Below, piece after piece: positions 62,147 through 64,000 of a stretch of 64,000 nt of DNA. The notes beneath the pieces were generated by a model that worked only from the letters and a program-made list of their open reading frames with translations, was not told the DNA's origin and did no database searches. Source of the stretch: Loripinus fragilis (Eukaryota > Mollusca > Bivalvia > Lucinida > Lucinidae). The stretch spans positions 29,726,601 through 29,790,600 of the forward strand of contig OZ026521.1 of NCBI GenBank assembly GCA_964019695.1, written 5' to 3'. The translations under genes were made by a program, and so were the position numbers. Every line of letters starts with the position of its first letter. Position 1 is the stretch's first letter.

Positions 62147-62984
62147 TATATACTTAAACGCAAAAGAAACGCAACTCTTTCTAAAACAGTAGTTTCTTCT
62201 TTTTCATCAAAAAATTCAGCCAGCGATAATTTAATCTCTAAGTATCGTTATTTGCCTTGCATACAGCACCAAAATCAGACCGCTGTGACTTATGGTTGGC
62301 GAGCTGCAACGAGAAATGAAAGGCAACCCCCATTTTTAAAGTCACAAAGGTAAAAAATTATGCCTATTTAGCGAAAAAAACGTTTTAAACCAATATCGGT
62401 TTTTGAAAGCAAAAAGGTAGACAAAATTAAATCAGGTACTTTCATGTTTCTGTCAACGTCCATTTTGTCAAAATGACGTCTTTATTTTTTTGCGTATTTG
62501 GCCATTTTTATCCAAACGAATATCAATAATCGAAAACTTTTAATGTCACCATATAGCCCTCACTACATTGCATAGAAGCCATAAGTATCGCGACATGATC
62601 GAATAAAATGTGTCTGTAATGTCTGTTTTAAAAAAAGTAGGTTAACGTCAATAAAGAAATGCAGCAACGCAGCGACTGGTAGCGTTGATAATCAATAACT
62701 TGAAAACCGTTTTACTGTTTTTCTTTAGTTAAGACATCTGGCTATCAGATCAAGCTGTTTGTTTTCAAATTGAATGAGACATCACTTTTTTAGCCTCCAT
62801 TTGTTGAAATTTACTGACGTCATAATAACGTCAGAATTGAAATCGTGAGCAAAACCATTTTACGGCAAATTATTACTCAATGCACAGGAACACAGGATAT
62901 AGTTAAGAAATTAGCCTCATGTGATCCATGTGGAAGAAAAAGTGGATTGAAAACGGTTGCGTTTCTTTTGCGTTTAAGTATATA
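62147..62984. mobile_element. 838-bp TIR element with TATATACTTAAACGCAAAAG ends
   Basis: About 29 bp of inverted terminal repeat (TATATACTTAAACGCAAAAG then AAACGCAAC) are identical at both ends. ATA-rich flanks hide the target duplication. The inside holds a perfect TGACGTCA at 62815-62822 but no transposase. The open frame at 62060-62353 overlaps the left end and is not a gene. Confidence 0.85.
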
Positions 62985-63150
62985 TAATAAGCCATCACTC
63001 CGTCACAACCCACCCCCAAAATGAAGTAAAAACAAAAATAAGAAACAAAGCAACATTGAATCGTTATAATAACATAAACAATATCTGTTTGATTTTTTTT
63101 TATTAGAACAAAGATTTTACTTCTTTTATCATTCTTGTTGTAATTTAATG

Positions 63151-63353
63151 TACAGTAAAACCTGTCTTAAACGACCACTCATAAGGAAACCCAAAATGGT
63201 TTTCAAGACCGATTATCGCTAAATGCAGGCCAAGAGTATTGCAGAATGCTTCAAACAGTCTGTAATACTTTTGACCTGCATTAAGCGATAATCGGTCTTT
63301 AAGATCTTTATTTTGTCTAATTTGAGTGTCCGCATAAGACAGGTTTTATTGTA
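63151..63353. mobile_element. Mariner-type MITE, best-preserved copy
   Basis: Ends TACAGTAAAACCTGTCTTAA and, inverted, TACAATAAAACCTGTCTTAT. The inside is a long imperfect palindrome (AAGACCGATTATCGCTAAAT facing its complement). Confidence 0.9.
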
Positions 63354-63639
63354 ATTCATATTGTGCTGGTGGCCTTTGTTTACCAAGAGAATTCAATCTT
63401 GAAAAAATCTCGCAACTTATAGGGACGTCTCATAGAGACTCTTCAAATGAAAACCCAAAATTCATATTATAAACAGTAATGAAGAATATAATGTCCCCAC
63501 GCAAGAAATTCTAGTTTCACTAAAATAAAATGGGGTTTGGCGGGATGTATTCCGATCGACTTGTCATCGTAATGTGAACGTCAGACAGCATTTAATAGAA
63601 TAGGGATTAACAATTTTGCTGTTCAGCGGAAACATCTAA
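63354..63639. other. Nothing recognised
   Basis: No supported feature. Confidence 0.4.
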
Positions 63640-63840
63640 AACCCTGAAAACGCCTGCAAGAATGCATCTGAAAATGCCGTCTGTTTAAATCGTCTGCTGT
63701 TTATATTTGCTAACACTGTTGACAAAAGTAAGTGCGGAGGCAAACAGTGTGATATCAGATCTGGTCTGGTTCCTCACTGTTTGACCAAGAGGCTTTTAAA
63801 GACAAACAGAGACGTTTTTGTTCATGCTTTAAGGGTCAAA
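63640..63840. repeat. CAAACAGTG-type inverted-repeat element
   Basis: GGCAAACAGTGTGATATCAG faces TTCCTCACTGTTTG, inside a unit beginning AAACGCCTGCAAGAATGC. Related to 11150-11350 and 42030-42235. Confidence 0.6.
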
Positions 63841-64000
63841 GACTGCTGTCTAGCACTCAATGATAAAATGGATGCATGCTTTTTATGGCTTCAATTGGGC
63901 CTGTTTTCTAATACATTTAACCCACTTATTTCAGAGATCCACATTAAGCCTTCGATACGGTCATTTGCCTCTTCTGAAAATTGGTTTATTGGAATTGAAT

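Noticed and set aside
62060..62353. 97-codon open frame
   Set aside because: Overlaps the terminal repeat of the 838-bp TIR element and has no motif.
63915..64000. Possible plus-strand exon start at the window edge (TTATTTCAG followed by open sequence)
   Set aside because: Too short to judge, with no family similarity; the acceptor-like word alone is not enough.

Overview
The window looks like AT-rich nuclear DNA of an invertebrate animal, most likely a bivalve mollusc. The reasons are large introns with GT-AG splice sites, one neuronal-type receptor gene spread over more than 32 kb, and many LINE, Penelope-like and MITE repeats of the kind I associate with bivalve genomes. The species-level placement is inference. 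Nothing looks bacterial.

The one clear gene is on the minus strand, from 59967 down to 27452, and its 5' end lies beyond what I can find. Sixteen exons join in frame with consistent splice phases and encode 770 residues of an AMPA-type (GRIA-like) ionotropic glutamate receptor. They cover the second half of the amino-terminal domain, the bipartite ligand-binding domain, M1, the M2 pore loop, M3 with [10 protein letters not shown]4, and a cytoplasmic tail ending in a possible PDZ ligand (TDV). The glutamate-contacting residues are mostly kept, but the Q/R site at the pore apex is leucine and the loop after it carries one extra residue. A partial copy of one amino-terminal-domain exon, with a stop, lies next to the real exon.

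Region by region: 1-2.5 kb holds a frameshifted CR1/jockey-like LINE (minus strand). 3.4-7 kb holds short tandem repeats and a duplicated block, one copy of which carries a 364-bp TIR insertion missing from the other. 7.3 kb has an orphan exon candidate. 8.0-9.6 kb has six copies of a near-palindromic 14-16-mer. 10.5-11.6 kb is a hAT-like element. 11.8-13.2 kb is a TIR-bounded tandem array with nine palindromic AGGTCA/TGACC sites resembling estrogen response elements. 14-27 kb is intergenic, with a TIR element, CCCCGCGGGG palindromes, Penelope-like tails, simple repeats, a tRNA-like B box and a cluster of CRE-like sites. 27.4-60 kb is the receptor gene, its introns packed with MITEs, many of them within 80 nt of an exon, plus a Penelope-like reverse transcriptase relic at 53.3-55.0 kb. 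60-64 kb is upstream intron or flank, with a CpG-rich promoter-like patch, an 838-bp TIR element and a mariner-type MITE.

The MITE families (hairpin type, GAGCC type, GGGCC type, TACAGTAAAACCTG mariner type and a TTAA piggyBac-like type) recur through the gene and account for most of the non-exonic structure. Coordinates of exons were derived by hand from splice signals and checked by codon counts. Repeat edges are approximate unless a terminal repeat or target duplication is stated.
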